DNA of 64,000 nucleotides from Ferrimonas kyonanensis DSM 18153 (GTDB lineage Bacteria; Pseudomonadota; Gammaproteobacteria; Enterobacterales; Shewanellaceae), in NCBI RefSeq assembly GCF_000425405.1, contig NZ_KE384364.1, positions 234,345-298,344 of the forward strand. The letters run 5' to 3'. Shown one piece after another: positions 37,867 through 47,310 of the stretch. The position numbers were made by a program, and so were the translations under genes. Each line of letters starts with the position of its first letter. The stretch's first letter is position 1. Under the pieces are notes generated by a model, which was not told the origin of the DNA, made no database searches, and saw nothing but the letters and a program-made list of their open reading frames with translations.

Positions 37867-37900
37867 CAGGCCACCCTTGCGGTGGCCTGTTTGTTTTTTA
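37867..37900 (+). terminator. Rho-independent terminator of the symporter gene
   Basis: A perfect 9-bp stem (CAGGCCACC/GGTGGCCTG), 5-nt loop, then TTTGTTTTTT. It starts 24 nt after the stop codon. Confidence 0.93.
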
Positions 37901-37951
37901 TGCGAGCGATGATAAAGTGAAACACTCATTCTAAACAGGTGTTTTAAAAGT

Positions 37952-38380
37952 ATGGACGCTTTCAAACGGGACTTTCCCATTCACACCCCCATTCGCGTTG
38001 CCTGGGGTGAAATGGACGCCCTTCAGCACGTCAACAACGTGGTCTACTTCCGCTATTTCGAAACTGCACGTATCGATTTTTTTCATCAAATCGGCCTGAT
38101 GAAAGAGATGCAGGCGACCGGCATCGGTCCCATTCTGGCCCAGACCCAGTGTCGCTTTAAGCGCCCGGTGACCTTCCCCGACACCCTGCACGTTGGCACC
38201 CTGATCAAGGATCTTCAGGATGACCGTTTCACCATGGAGTACCACATCTTCAGTGAATCGCAGCAATGCATCACCACCATCGGCAGTGCCGAGGTAGTGG
38301 TGTTCGACTTCAAAAACCAGTGCAAAGCCACGCTGCCCGCCGCCATTCGGGCGCAACTGGAACAATACAGCGCCGGCTGA
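37952..38380 (+). CDS. Acyl-CoA thioesterase (4HBT hotdog family)
   Basis: A 142-residue hotdog-fold thioesterase. The signature RVAWGEMDALQHVNNVVYFRYFETARIDFF, near residues 14-45, includes the catalytic Asp of the 4-hydroxybenzoyl-CoA thioesterase/YbgC-FadM type. It hydrolyses acyl-CoA; chain preference is unknown. It appears to be a single-gene unit. Confidence 0.92.
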   Translation: MDAFKRDFPIHTPIRVAWGEMDALQHVNNVVYFRYFETARIDFFHQIGLMKEMQATGIGPILAQTQCRFKRPVTFPDTLHVGTLIKDLQDDRFTMEYHIFSESQQCITTIGSAEVVVFDFKNQCKATLPAAIRAQLEQYSAG

Positions 38381-38655
38381 CCCGGCCCAGTCAGGTGGCC
38401 GCCGGCTGCCTGACTGCCCAGCGACGACTCCAGCTCCTCGGTCTCCCTCCCCTCGGCAGCCAAGTATTTCCGTCATCGACTTCATCATTGGCCGCTGGCG
38501 GTCGCCTTACACTATTCCTGCATCGAAAAAACATGTTAACCAGTTGAAATACAGCAAAAAAATACCAATAAATTGGTGGTAAGCCGCGTCATAGTTGATA
38601 CCATTCATCGCGCAAATTCACCTCGCCGTATCGACATTGAGCCAGCAGGGACTCC

Positions 38656-41600
38656 ATGAAGCAGTTTGATAAACAGATCCTTATACCTCTCTCTCCCACC
38701 CAGCCCGCCAGCCTCAAAGCCGCCCTTGAGCGCTATCAGGAACTGCTGGCGTCCGAACAGGCATTTCGGCAAGAGATGGGGTTGATGCACAACGTCGAAT
38801 TTGTGGCCAGTCAACCGCAGGGCCATCGACGCTTACAACCGGACGATGCCGGCAAGATGGAGCGGCTGCTGGCCTACGCCATGACCTGCGTGCGGGGCGG
38901 GATGCCTGCCCTGGTGAGCGACGACGACGAGGTTTATTTCAGCGAGGCGATCCTGTTTGCCGCCGCCCTGGGCCACCCGGAGCTCAAACCAACCCTGATA
39001 GCCACCGCCGAGGCGATGGTGGCCTTTGCCCGCCGCCGTAACGACAGCAGCGACATGTGGCTGGACGACTGCCACCTGTTCGGCCTGGAAGCCCTGTACA
39101 TGCTGGCGGTGGAGCACGACGAATGCGCCTGGCTGCTGGCCGGCTTCTTCATCCCCTACTGGGACAGCGAACATGAGGACTCCCACGACACCCTGATGGC
39201 CCTGCTGGTTCAGGCCTGCGGCTGGAGCCGCGACCTGCTCAACGCCTATATCTACTGTGACAACCCCCAGGTGCGCCGCTCCTTCAACCAGCCGGATAAC
39301 CATGGGGATCTGGCCGATTACCTGCAACAACATCCGCAGGAGTACCAGTGGTTCTGCGACCAGTTGAGTCAACGCCTGATCACCCGGCCACTGCTGGCCT
39401 ATCATGACGAACACAGCCTGGATGAGACCCAGCCGGTATTGGGCTTCTTCCATACCATGAGGGCCGAGTGGCCGGTGGCGGCCGACCCCTACGACCAGGA
39501 CCAGTGGCAGGATGAGGTCAACCTGCAACCCTTTTTGAACGGCAACATTGAAACGGCGGCGCTGGCCCTGCATCAGAACATCGAGCAGAACGCCAACGGC
39601 CCGTTGGTGGTGGTGGCCGAGGCGCACCAGGACAACGGTGATGACAGCAGTCAAGGCCCACTGTTTGATGACCAGTTTGGCAATGCCCTCAACTTTATCG
39701 GCGGCCTCGACCAGGGACCGATGCTGCGCGCCTATGTTCAGGGCGAGTTGGATCAGGACAGCGGCGAGCGCTTGCTGGCACAAGTGCCTGAATTCGATTT
39801 TGGCCGCATCGGCCGCTATGAGTACGGCGGCGCCGAGGCCTTTCAGGAAAACCTGGCCCTGTGGCTGAGCCGCCCCTTCGCTCAGGACGATGTGGTACCG
39901 ACGTTCCCCTACTACTTCGAACGGTTGCTGAGTGAACGGCGCGGTGTCGACAACGAACTGCGTTTGTTGGATCTGTTTTGGCGGCTGCTGGGGCGGCCGC
40001 AATTCCCCCGGCGAATGGCAGATACCCTGATTCAGGAGTTCGGTCACCTCAGCGAAACCGAGTATTGCGACCGTTACCGGCAGGATCTCAATAGCGAACA
40101 ACAGCAGCACCAGGCACTCCACGAAGACCTCGAGTGCCTGTGGTGCGACGAGCTGGAACTGAGCGAGTTTACCGCGCTGGACCAACGCACTCGAGCTCAC
40201 CCCAGCCTGCTGGCGCCGGAACAATGGCCACAGACCCTGGGTGCCGCCACCTATGCCGCCTGGTGTGCCCAGGACATTGCCGTCGCCGACGGCGCCGCCG
40301 GCCGAATGACCGCCTGGCTGGATCAGCAGTTGATGCCGCTGCTGTGCCAACAGTTAGCCGAATACAGCAAAGACGACACCCTGCCAGCGGAACTGCAACT
40401 CTACCTCACCGACAACGAGCCACAGCCGTTTGACCCGGCTCGACACACCCTAATGGCAGAACGGCTGGCCGCCATTCTGCACCATGACGGCGGCACCCTC
40501 GGAGATCGAATCACCGATCGGCAGCCCGCCTACGCCCTGCTAATGCACGATGACGGCTTTCAGTTTGGCCTCCATTGCCTATTCTGGCTGCAAATTGCCA
40601 GCTGGCTGGACCGAGTCCCGCTTCGGCTCGAACGCCTGAGCCAACGACTGCTGCAACTGCTGCTGACCCTGGCGCCGCAAAAAGTCATCGGCCTGCTCAG
40701 CAAACCCCACTCCGACTACCCCCTCTACCAGGGCATCAACGATGTCGAAGAGGAGCACACGCTGCACCGTCAGCTGAGCAAGTGTGGCGTCAGTGACTGC
40801 GAGCTGGAGGTGTTCCGTCTGTGCAGTGACCAGCAGCTGGCCTGCTACCGGCCGGCCGATGCGCGCTTCTGGCAACGCTATGTGGCGATGCTGGACCACT
40901 ATGGTGAGGCACGCCCCGATGACAGTTCCATGCTGGGCGCCAGTGCCTGGAACCAGTATCAACAGATGCTGCAGGTACTGCGCAGGCGCGAGGATCGGGA
41001 GCGACTGCAGTTCTACCAGGACCTGATGAGCCGCCACCCCGAGGCGGTTCTGCCCCAATGGCTGGAGGAGGAGTTCACCCAGGCCCTCAACGGCTACCTG
41101 ATCAGCAACACCGAGGTGGAGGAGGATCTGGACTGGCTGGAGCAACCGGCCCGTCGTCGCCAGATCGCCAACGACACTGCCGTAGAGGTGCTGGCCTACC
41201 TCAATGGCGACCGGGAGCGACAACAGGTGCAGGCAAAACTGGCCGCCACCCTCAGCCGGGAACTCAACGCCAGGACCGATGCCGAGAGCCGGCTGGGGCC
41301 GCAGTTCTATTTATGGGGGCTGCTGGACCAGGATCGCAGCGACCGCCTATTGACCCTGCTACTCAACCACCATGTCTCTGCCCTGAAGCTGCTGGCACCA
41401 GAGCCGCTGACCGACCTGTACGTGGCCCAGTTGATCCGTCAGGGCGAGCTGCCCCTGGAGCAGCGCTGGCAGCATCCGCAGGTGGGCCACATCACCATCC
41501 GTGACCCTCAGGCTCGCAAGGCGTTGATCCACAGGGCCGCCGAATGGGCACTGCAACGGTTGTCCACGCTGGATATCCCCGAAGGGGTGCGAGTGGCCTT

Positions 41601-41814
41601 TGCCTTCCAGTACCAGGTCGATGACTACCTGAAGACGATCGCCAGCCAACAGGCTCTGCCGCCAATGAGCCCCTACCTGTGCGGCAAAGATCGGCTGGCT
41701 CTGGCTGAGCGACTCGGGCAGCTGGGTCACTCCCGCCCTGGAATCAAGGGGCTGCTTCAAGACACCTCGGTGCGGGTTCGGGCGCTGGCCCAACGCCTGC
41801 TGGACAAAGAATGA
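38656..41814 (+). CDS. Uncharacterised 1052-residue soluble protein
   Basis: I do not recognise a family. The protein has no signal peptide or membrane segment and is acidic, rich in Leu, Gln and Asp, and almost certainly largely helical. Its C-terminus (VRVRALAQRLLDKE) recalls the end of HEAT-type repeats. A stretch near residues 90-170 is rich in Trp, Cys and His (MWLDDCHLFGLEALYML, DECAWLLAGFFIPYWDSE). The ATG at 38656 has GGGA nearby. It is the first gene of a same-strand locus with two paralogous proteins and a membrane protein. The next gene begins 11 nt after its stop. Confidence 0.85.
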   Translation: MKQFDKQILIPLSPTQPASLKAALERYQELLASEQAFRQEMGLMHNVEFVASQPQGHRRLQPDDAGKMERLLAYAMTCVRGGMPALVSDDDEVYFSEAILFAAALGHPELKPTLIATAEAMVAFARRRNDSSDMWLDDCHLFGLEALYMLAVEHDECAWLLAGFFIPYWDSEHEDSHDTLMALLVQACGWSRDLLNAYIYCDNPQVRRSFNQPDNHGDLADYLQQHPQEYQWFCDQLSQRLITRPLLAYHDEHSLDETQPVLGFFHTMRAEWPVAADPYDQDQWQDEVNLQPFLNGNIETAALALHQNIEQNANGPLVVVAEAHQDNGDDSSQGPLFDDQFGNALNFIGGLDQGPMLRAYVQGELDQDSGERLLAQVPEFDFGRIGRYEYGGAEAFQENLALWLSRPFAQDDVVPTFPYYFERLLSERRGVDNELRLLDLFWRLLGRPQFPRRMADTLIQEFGHLSETEYCDRYRQDLNSEQQQHQALHEDLECLWCDELELSEFTALDQRTRAHPSLLAPEQWPQTLGAATYAAWCAQDIAVADGAAGRMTAWLDQQLMPLLCQQLAEYSKDDTLPAELQLYLTDNEPQPFDPARHTLMAERLAAILHHDGGTLGDRITDRQPAYALLMHDDGFQFGLHCLFWLQIASWLDRVPLRLERLSQRLLQLLLTLAPQKVIGLLSKPHSDYPLYQGINDVEEEHTLHRQLSKCGVSDCELEVFRLCSDQQLACYRPADARFWQRYVAMLDHYGEARPDDSSMLGASAWNQYQQMLQVLRRREDRERLQFYQDLMSRHPEAVLPQWLEEEFTQALNGYLISNTEVEEDLDWLEQPARRRQIANDTAVEVLAYLNGDRERQQVQAKLAATLSRELNARTDAESRLGPQFYLWGLLDQDRSDRLLTLLLNHHVSALKLLAPEPLTDLYVAQLIRQGELPLEQRWQHPQVGHITIRDPQARKALIHRAAEWALQRLSTLDIPEGVRVAFAFQYQVDDYLKTIASQQALPPMSPYLCGKDRLALAERLGQLGHSRPGIKGLLQDTSVRVRALAQRLLDKE

Positions 41815-41825
41815 CAGGACCATCA

Positions 41826-43550
41826 ATGACATCCCCTGTGATTGCCATTTATCGAGATGGCGGCTGCAACCAGCTGCGGGTGCTGACGCCGGTCGATCAC
41901 AACCGCCAGCGGCTCATTTGGCAGGCGGAGCTGCTTGGTTCCGAGCACAAGGTCCTGCTCGCCGAGCTGCTGGACACCGATCATCTCGTAGTGGCCGACG
42001 AATCCGGACGGCTGTTTTTCGGCGATATGAGAACTCAGCAACTAAAACCAGTTCAGGCCCTGCCGGTTCGGGGCCTGAGCGGTGGCTGCTGGCTGGATCG
42101 CGACCAACGGCAGTTGTGGTATGCCGCCGATATGGAGCGGGAGCCGGACGCGTTTGAGTCGCCGCGATTAATGGGCTGGTCGCTGCCCGACTGGCAGCTG
42201 ATCGCCGATCTGCCTCTGCCGGACTACATCAATACTCAAAGCCTGACTCGGCGCAATGACGGCCGTTTTCTGTTCTACAACCGCGGCCGTGGCGGCGATC
42301 CGGCTCGCCGCCACGGTTTCTACTGCTGCAACCCCGACAGTGGCGACACCGAGTTTCACCCTCTGGATTCCCGCCCCTTTCCCGAGGTGATGTATCACCA
42401 CCGGGTGATGACCGTCCATCCGGGACTGGAACTGGCGCTGATGCCCTGCATGGATACCCTGCCTCTCAACGCCCATCGCCTCGGCTACGGAATGCAACTG
42501 GTGGATCTGATGGAGTTCACCATCCTGTGGCGCCAGCCGGTGCGTTACCTGAGCCAGCCGCAGTGCGACTGCGACGCCGAGGAGTTTGCCACCCTGATAG
42601 CCCACGCCAGGGGAGAGACCGTGGATGCCGATGACCTGGAGCAGGCGCTGGAGAGCTTCACCGAAGCCCTGGGGGACCTGAGGCTCAGCCAGGATGGTCG
42701 CACCCTGTGGCTGCAGTGGCTGGATGGAGCCGTGCAACAGCTCAGCCTGAACACCGGCCAACAGTTTGCCCTGGGTGACAGCCGGCTTTACCGTCCGAAA
42801 CCGCAGCCAGACCATTTTCATGACCTTAACAACCCATTGACCCATCTCAGTTACCCGGCCTGGTCCCAGGCCCTAACGCCACTGGACGACGGCACCCTGA
42901 TGACGGTGAACATGGACTACCAACAGCTGGATATCGGCAACCCGATAACCGACCCTGTTAGCGGCACTGTGTCGGTTCCCTGCCGCGTCTGCCCCCAGCC
43001 AGAGCTGGTGATGAGCGATGAGCAAAGGTTGGCCCATACTCAGGCGGGCAAACTGATCATCGAAGTCGGCTACCTGGCCCTGGCCGAAGATCGGCTGCAA
43101 GGGGCCAGGGAGTGGGCGCACCAGGTCAGTCAACTGCCTGACAGTGCAAAGGGAGCCCGACTGGAGCCCAGCTTTCGCGACGCCGACGGCAATCAGGCCA
43201 ACGAGCTTGAATTTGCCCGCGCGGCAATTCAGGCACCCGGCGGTGCCCAGTGCCTGGCCCAGGCAGTCGAACACCTCTGCCACAGCCCTCAGGCCGCCAG
43301 GCTGCGCAGCGGCGACAGCAAGCCCGCCCTGGCCGATACCGTATTGGCTTTGGCAGAGCACAGCATCGACCATCTGCCGCTGTTGGCAGCGTACTTCAAT
43401 GTCATCGACGGCGAGCATTGTGCCCAATTCCATATGGAACACACCCTGCCGGTGATCGACAGCCTCTACAACCGCGGCTTATTCAAGCGACGTCACTATC
43501 GCCGTTTCATTCAGGCTTTGCCCTGGCCATTCAACGGTAAGGAATACTGA
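41826..43550 (+). CDS. Uncharacterised protein A of a tandem paralogous pair
   Basis: A 574-residue protein of unknown function. The first 350 residues are beta-rich with recurring units such as DHLVVADESGRLFFGD, DQRQLWYAADM and DGRTLWLQWLDGAVQQLSLN. That suggests a WD40/PQQ-like propeller. The C-terminal third is helical and ends HTLPVIDSLYNRG and FIQALPWPFNGKEY. A Cys pair (CRVCP) lies between the parts. The next gene is a clear paralogue. I prefer the ATG at 41826 (AGGA six nt upstream) over an ATG at 41811 that overlaps the previous stop. It is cytoplasmic by lack of a signal peptide. Confidence 0.85.
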   Translation: MTSPVIAIYRDGGCNQLRVLTPVDHNRQRLIWQAELLGSEHKVLLAELLDTDHLVVADESGRLFFGDMRTQQLKPVQALPVRGLSGGCWLDRDQRQLWYAADMEREPDAFESPRLMGWSLPDWQLIADLPLPDYINTQSLTRRNDGRFLFYNRGRGGDPARRHGFYCCNPDSGDTEFHPLDSRPFPEVMYHHRVMTVHPGLELALMPCMDTLPLNAHRLGYGMQLVDLMEFTILWRQPVRYLSQPQCDCDAEEFATLIAHARGETVDADDLEQALESFTEALGDLRLSQDGRTLWLQWLDGAVQQLSLNTGQQFALGDSRLYRPKPQPDHFHDLNNPLTHLSYPAWSQALTPLDDGTLMTVNMDYQQLDIGNPITDPVSGTVSVPCRVCPQPELVMSDEQRLAHTQAGKLIIEVGYLALAEDRLQGAREWAHQVSQLPDSAKGARLEPSFRDADGNQANELEFARAAIQAPGGAQCLAQAVEHLCHSPQAARLRSGDSKPALADTVLALAEHSIDHLPLLAAYFNVIDGEHCAQFHMEHTLPVIDSLYNRGLFKRRHYRRFIQALPWPFNGKEY

Positions 43551-43552
43551 TC

Positions 43553-45385
43553 ATGACCTTCCCCTATCGCCTGAAATCCCTCTCCCTGGACTACGTAGGC
43601 GCGATTCAGATACAGGTTATCGAGTCGACCGAACCGCCGCAGGTGCGTTGGCAGGGTGAGCTACCGGGCAGCGAAGACTCCGACATAAAACTGTTGCAAC
43701 CGCTGGATCAGCACCGATTCGTGGCCGTCACCGATCGGGGCAAGGTGTTTCTCGGGGATGATCGCCAGCGCACTGTCACTCCACTGGCGGATCTCAGCTG
43801 CCGCTACGACTCCGGCGCCTGGCTGGACACCGACACGGGGCGACTGTGGCTGGCGGCGGACTTTCGTCATAAACAGCTCAATGGTTACCGCCTGCTGGCG
43901 CTGGATTTGAACCAGGGCACTGTGGTGGCCAACTGGCCCATCGACGACAGCGAGCATGATCTCACCACCTTGACCCGTCGCCACGACGGCCAGTTTGCCT
44001 TTTATGGCCGCAACAGCAAGCCGGGTTACAAATTCCGCCAGCACTGGATCCACTGCCTCAATCCCGGCAATGGCGATCAGCAACGAGCCGTACTAGCCAG
44101 CAAACCCACCCCGGTGGACGTCACCGTTCGCCCCTGGCTCTATCTGGACCGGACTCGAGGGCTGGCGCTGATGCCCGGGGCCGATCGACTGATTCAAGTG
44201 GATGAAGACCGGTTCGCGTTTGAGCTGCAGTTGCTGGATTTGAACCAGGGCGAAGTGCTGTGGACCCGGGAAGTCCGTCATCTGCACCTGGATCAGGTGG
44301 AGAGTGACCATTACCATCCGGAGTTGCGACAGTCCTTATCTCGCATCGCCTCTGGCCAATATGCCCATACCGACAACGACGCCTGGCAGACACTGCTCAG
44401 TTGCCTGACCGGTGCCTGGTTTGACCCGACTCAGCCGGAGATCTGGCTGGGCTGGCAGGACGGGACGGTACAGAAAATCGGTCTCGACGGTGAACGCCGC
44501 TCCCCCCTTTACCGGGTGGGAATTGAGGATTCGCAGGGCAACTGCCACTCGCCGATGCCGTTCGATCATGAACCACTCGCCCCCAGCGGCCGCCAACAAG
44601 ACCGGTTAACCCTGAGCTACGGTTTCGAGTGCGATGAACACCTAGAAGCCCGCCTTCCAAAAACCATGGAGGCCGCACCTCTCGACCAACGAGACCCACA
44701 ATGGCTGCCCTGCCAACGCCGCGCCGGCTTACCACTGAGGATTCCAGCATCACTGCAGGCCCAACCGGGCCCCAGTGGCTGCGTTCATATTACCAGTGGC
44801 GATCTCCATTGCGCCGAAGGGCGCCAACAGGCCCTGGAGCAATTGCTGGCGCTGCTGCCCGCGTTGCAACAGCAGCTAGGTGGCCACCAGGAGAGCCAGT
44901 CAGGATGGCTGGGGCGACTGGTGGGCAGGCTAAACCCCAAACCCGACGCCACCGTACGCCCCCTTTACCTGGCCTTCAGCGATGGCCTGGGCCGCACCGA
45001 GAGTGAAAAACAGTTTTTCCATGAGGCAGTGCACCACCAGGCTTGTGCGCCCCTGATCGCCCAGCTGATTGACAGCGTCAGCCGCTGGCCCTGTGCCGCA
45101 ACCCTGGAAGGCCATGGCGGTGAGCCGCTGCTTGCCCATGCCGCCTACAGCCTGTGCCTGAACAAGGCGTACCTGCCGCAATTGGCCGCCTATTTTTGTG
45201 CCATGGGTGGAGGTGAAGCGGTGTCCCCGTTTCACATCAATCACACCCTGGCGGCAATTCGCGAACACCATGCCGACACGCCGGAGCTGGCCACCTTCCT
45301 GGCCGCGGTACCCTGGCCCTACAACGACAACACCTTTACCAAACCCGAACGCGACCCCTATGACGACTGGGGTGAGGACGACTGA
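43553..45385 (+). CDS. Uncharacterised protein B of a tandem paralogous pair
   Basis: A 610-residue protein of unknown function, paralogous to the preceding gene product. Shared landmarks in the same order are HRFVAVTDRGKVFLGDD, GAWLDTDTGRLWLAAD, LTTLTRRHDGQFAFYGR, WLGWQDGTVQKIGLDG, and the terminal HTLAAIREH with FLAAVPWPYNDN. It differs by an insert near residue 430 (SGWLGRLVGRLNPKP). It starts 2 nt after the previous stop, so it is co-translated or tightly coupled. No signal peptide is present. Confidence 0.85.
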   Translation: MTFPYRLKSLSLDYVGAIQIQVIESTEPPQVRWQGELPGSEDSDIKLLQPLDQHRFVAVTDRGKVFLGDDRQRTVTPLADLSCRYDSGAWLDTDTGRLWLAADFRHKQLNGYRLLALDLNQGTVVANWPIDDSEHDLTTLTRRHDGQFAFYGRNSKPGYKFRQHWIHCLNPGNGDQQRAVLASKPTPVDVTVRPWLYLDRTRGLALMPGADRLIQVDEDRFAFELQLLDLNQGEVLWTREVRHLHLDQVESDHYHPELRQSLSRIASGQYAHTDNDAWQTLLSCLTGAWFDPTQPEIWLGWQDGTVQKIGLDGERRSPLYRVGIEDSQGNCHSPMPFDHEPLAPSGRQQDRLTLSYGFECDEHLEARLPKTMEAAPLDQRDPQWLPCQRRAGLPLRIPASLQAQPGPSGCVHITSGDLHCAEGRQQALEQLLALLPALQQQLGGHQESQSGWLGRLVGRLNPKPDATVRPLYLAFSDGLGRTESEKQFFHEAVHHQACAPLIAQLIDSVSRWPCAATLEGHGGEPLLAHAAYSLCLNKAYLPQLAAYFCAMGGGEAVSPFHINHTLAAIREHHADTPELATFLAAVPWPYNDNTFTKPERDPYDDWGEDD

Positions 45386-45402
45386 GTCCCCTTAGCACAA
45401 CG

Positions 45403-45422
45403 GGGCGCCGGTGGCGGCGCCC
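45403..45422 (+). other. Intercistronic hairpin before the membrane gene
   Basis: GGGCGCC and GGCGCCC flank a 6-nt loop in the 60-nt gap. There is no U-run, so it is more likely an RNA-stability or attenuation element than a full terminator. Confidence 0.4.
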
Positions 45423-45445
45423 TCGTAACCACACCAGAGAACCCC

Positions 45446-46381
45446 ATGATTACCCTGATAAAAGACCTGTTCTATAAAAACCAGTTCTCCCGCGACGATG
45501 CGCCCCTGGATCGGGATCGCTACCTGTTGGGAGTGATGCTGCTGGTCACCGTACCGCTGCTGCTGACCCTGAACGCCCCCCTGCATAGCCAGCAACTTTG
45601 GAGTGGCCTTGGCGGCGGCGCCATTGAGGCGGTGGTGGTCTCCTGGGCCGGCCTGTTTGGCGGCATCTGGCTGGATCCCTTGTTTATGATCGCCAGCCTC
45701 ATGCTGGCCAATCGTGCCTTCGGCAAATGGTGGGCGCTGCCCATGGGGCTGCTGACCTTCCAAGCCACCATCGGCCTGAGCCTGATGCTGCGAATGTTCT
45801 CCTTTCCCAGCCAGCCACCCAGCTTCCTGATCACCGGCCAGGGGGTATTGATGGCGGTTTGGGCCCTGCTGCAACTGCCCATCCTGTGGCGCAAGCCCGC
45901 GCTCAGCCGCCAAAACCCCGGACACCCGCTGCTCAAGCACAACCCGGATTGCCACAAGGAACAACTCTCCCCCATCCACTACTTGTGGCGCTGCCTGCAG
46001 TTGGGACTGGCCAGCAGCCTGATCATCGCCCTACTGATGGCGGTGGCAATGACCGCTGACTATGAGTTGGCCGACACCGCCCAGATGCTCGCTCGAGGGG
46101 CGACCGTTATCGCCTATGTGCTGTCGTTTGTGCTGTTGATGCAACGGCTGCGCAATCTCGGCTGGCAACCCAAGTTCTGGCTGCTGAAGGCATTGCCGCT
46201 GTTTGTCGCCTTCAGCGCACTGCAGGGGCTGTGCTATGCCTACGAGTACTTTGGCAATCCTTGGTTGTTCTTGGTCGTTCAGTGGTTGACGCCGTTGGCG
46301 ATGGTGGCGGTCGCCGTCTTCAGCCTGCACCTGATGCTGCAGCCTGCCGCCAAGGCGTTGCCAAAATCGGCCCGCAGCTGA
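45446..46381 (+). CDS. Uncharacterised polytopic membrane protein
   Basis: A 311-residue protein with seven or eight predicted transmembrane helices and no signal peptide. A cytoplasmic loop at about 150-180 is rich in Pro, His and Lys (ALSRQNPGHPLLKHNPDCHKEQ). The LRNLGWQPKFWLLKALPL segment recalls DUF805-like or Yip1-like membrane proteins, but I cannot assign it. It follows the two paralogous genes on the same strand after 60 nt and may anchor their products. Confidence 0.75.
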   Translation: MITLIKDLFYKNQFSRDDAPLDRDRYLLGVMLLVTVPLLLTLNAPLHSQQLWSGLGGGAIEAVVVSWAGLFGGIWLDPLFMIASLMLANRAFGKWWALPMGLLTFQATIGLSLMLRMFSFPSQPPSFLITGQGVLMAVWALLQLPILWRKPALSRQNPGHPLLKHNPDCHKEQLSPIHYLWRCLQLGLASSLIIALLMAVAMTADYELADTAQMLARGATVIAYVLSFVLLMQRLRNLGWQPKFWLLKALPLFVAFSALQGLCYAYEYFGNPWLFLVVQWLTPLAMVAVAVFSLHLMLQPAAKALPKSARS

Positions 46382-46465
46382 GCACTGCAACCGCAAGCGG
46401 CACCCTGCACCTCTTTTTCACCGGGCGCTGGTATACTGGCGCCAGCAATGTTTGAGGAGAGCACC

Positions 46466-47272
46466 ATGAAACACCCGCAGATGCTGGCTCTGGCTGGCAT
46501 ATTGGCCCTCAGCGCACCGGCCCAGGCAGGCTGGGACGAACTGAAAGCCAAAGCCAAAGAGTTGGGCGAGCAAGCCGCCGACGTTAGCAAGGAAGCCTGG
46601 GAGACCACCGCCGATGCCAGCAAAGAGGCCTGGGATGCCACCTCGGAGTGGAGCAGCGACACCTGGGATGCCTCCTCAGAGTGGGCCGATGGCGCCCTGG
46701 ATCACGCCGGCGAGTGGAGTGACGACGCCCTCGAAAAAGGCAAGGTCTGGGCCAAGCAGGGAGAGGCGAAACTGGAGCAGATGCTGGAACCGGACAGCCC
46801 GCAACAAGCCAGGGATGCATTGAACACCATGTCAGAAGTCACCCTGGTTCGGCTGTTCAGTGAACATCCCGAGGTCAAACCGCTGTTTGATGAAGCCTAC
46901 GGCTATGCGGTGTTCGATTCGAGGAAGTTTTCGCTGATGCTGCACACCAACGGTGGCTCCGGGGTTGCGGTCAACCGCCACAGCCATAAGCGTACCTACA
47001 TGAATATGTTTGGGGCTGGCCTGGCTCTGGGGCTGGGGGGCAAATTCTATCAACAGGTGATGCTGTTCGAAGACCAGACCCACTTCGATAAATTTGTTCA
47101 CGATGGCTGGGAAGCCAGCAGTGAGGCCGGCCTGGTGGCCTGGGATGAATCCGCCGAAGTCAGTGCCAAGTACAACGGCGGCATGGCCATCTTCGTGCTG
47201 AATGACAAGGGCATCCTGCTCGATGCCAATGTCACCGGTAGCCGCTACTGGCAGGATTCAGACCTGAATTAA
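46466..47272 (+). CDS. SYLF (Ysc84)-domain protein with amphipathic N-terminal repeats
   Basis: A 268-residue secreted protein with a Sec signal peptide (about 1-21, ending AQA). Residues 38-95 carry about five 11-13-residue repeats built on SKEAWDATSEW, likely an amphipathic helix. The C-terminal half is a SYLF/Ysc84 lipid-binding domain (GYAVFDSRKFSLML, GSGVAVNRHSHKRTYMNM, LALGLGGKFYQQVMLF). The ATG at 46466 has GAGGAGA upstream. Function in bacteria is unknown; envelope or lipid association is likely. Confidence 0.85.
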   Translation: MKHPQMLALAGILALSAPAQAGWDELKAKAKELGEQAADVSKEAWETTADASKEAWDATSEWSSDTWDASSEWADGALDHAGEWSDDALEKGKVWAKQGEAKLEQMLEPDSPQQARDALNTMSEVTLVRLFSEHPEVKPLFDEAYGYAVFDSRKFSLMLHTNGGSGVAVNRHSHKRTYMNMFGAGLALGLGGKFYQQVMLFEDQTHFDKFVHDGWEASSEAGLVAWDESAEVSAKYNGGMAIFVLNDKGILLDANVTGSRYWQDSDLN

Positions 47273-47276
47273 AGAC

Positions 47277-47303
47277 AAAAAAAGGGCGGAGAAGACTCCG
47301 CCC
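47277..47303 (-). terminator. Terminator of the relV-like gene
   Basis: GGGCGGAG and CTCCGCCC with a 4-nt loop, followed on the minus strand by seven U residues. It is 8 nt past the stop of the RelV-like gene. Confidence 0.9.
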
Positions 47304-47310
47304 TGATTCC

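Noticed and set aside
38833-40350. Long open frame antisense to the 1052-residue gene (505 codons)
   Set aside because: Its composition is that of a shadow (runs of Gln, His, Val) and the plus-strand frame is longer, coupled to neighbours and has a start site.
38656-46381. Anti-phage defence island
   Set aside because: No nuclease, NTPase, toxin, reverse transcriptase or integrase motif is visible, and flanking genes are ordinary chromosomal genes without signs of transfer.
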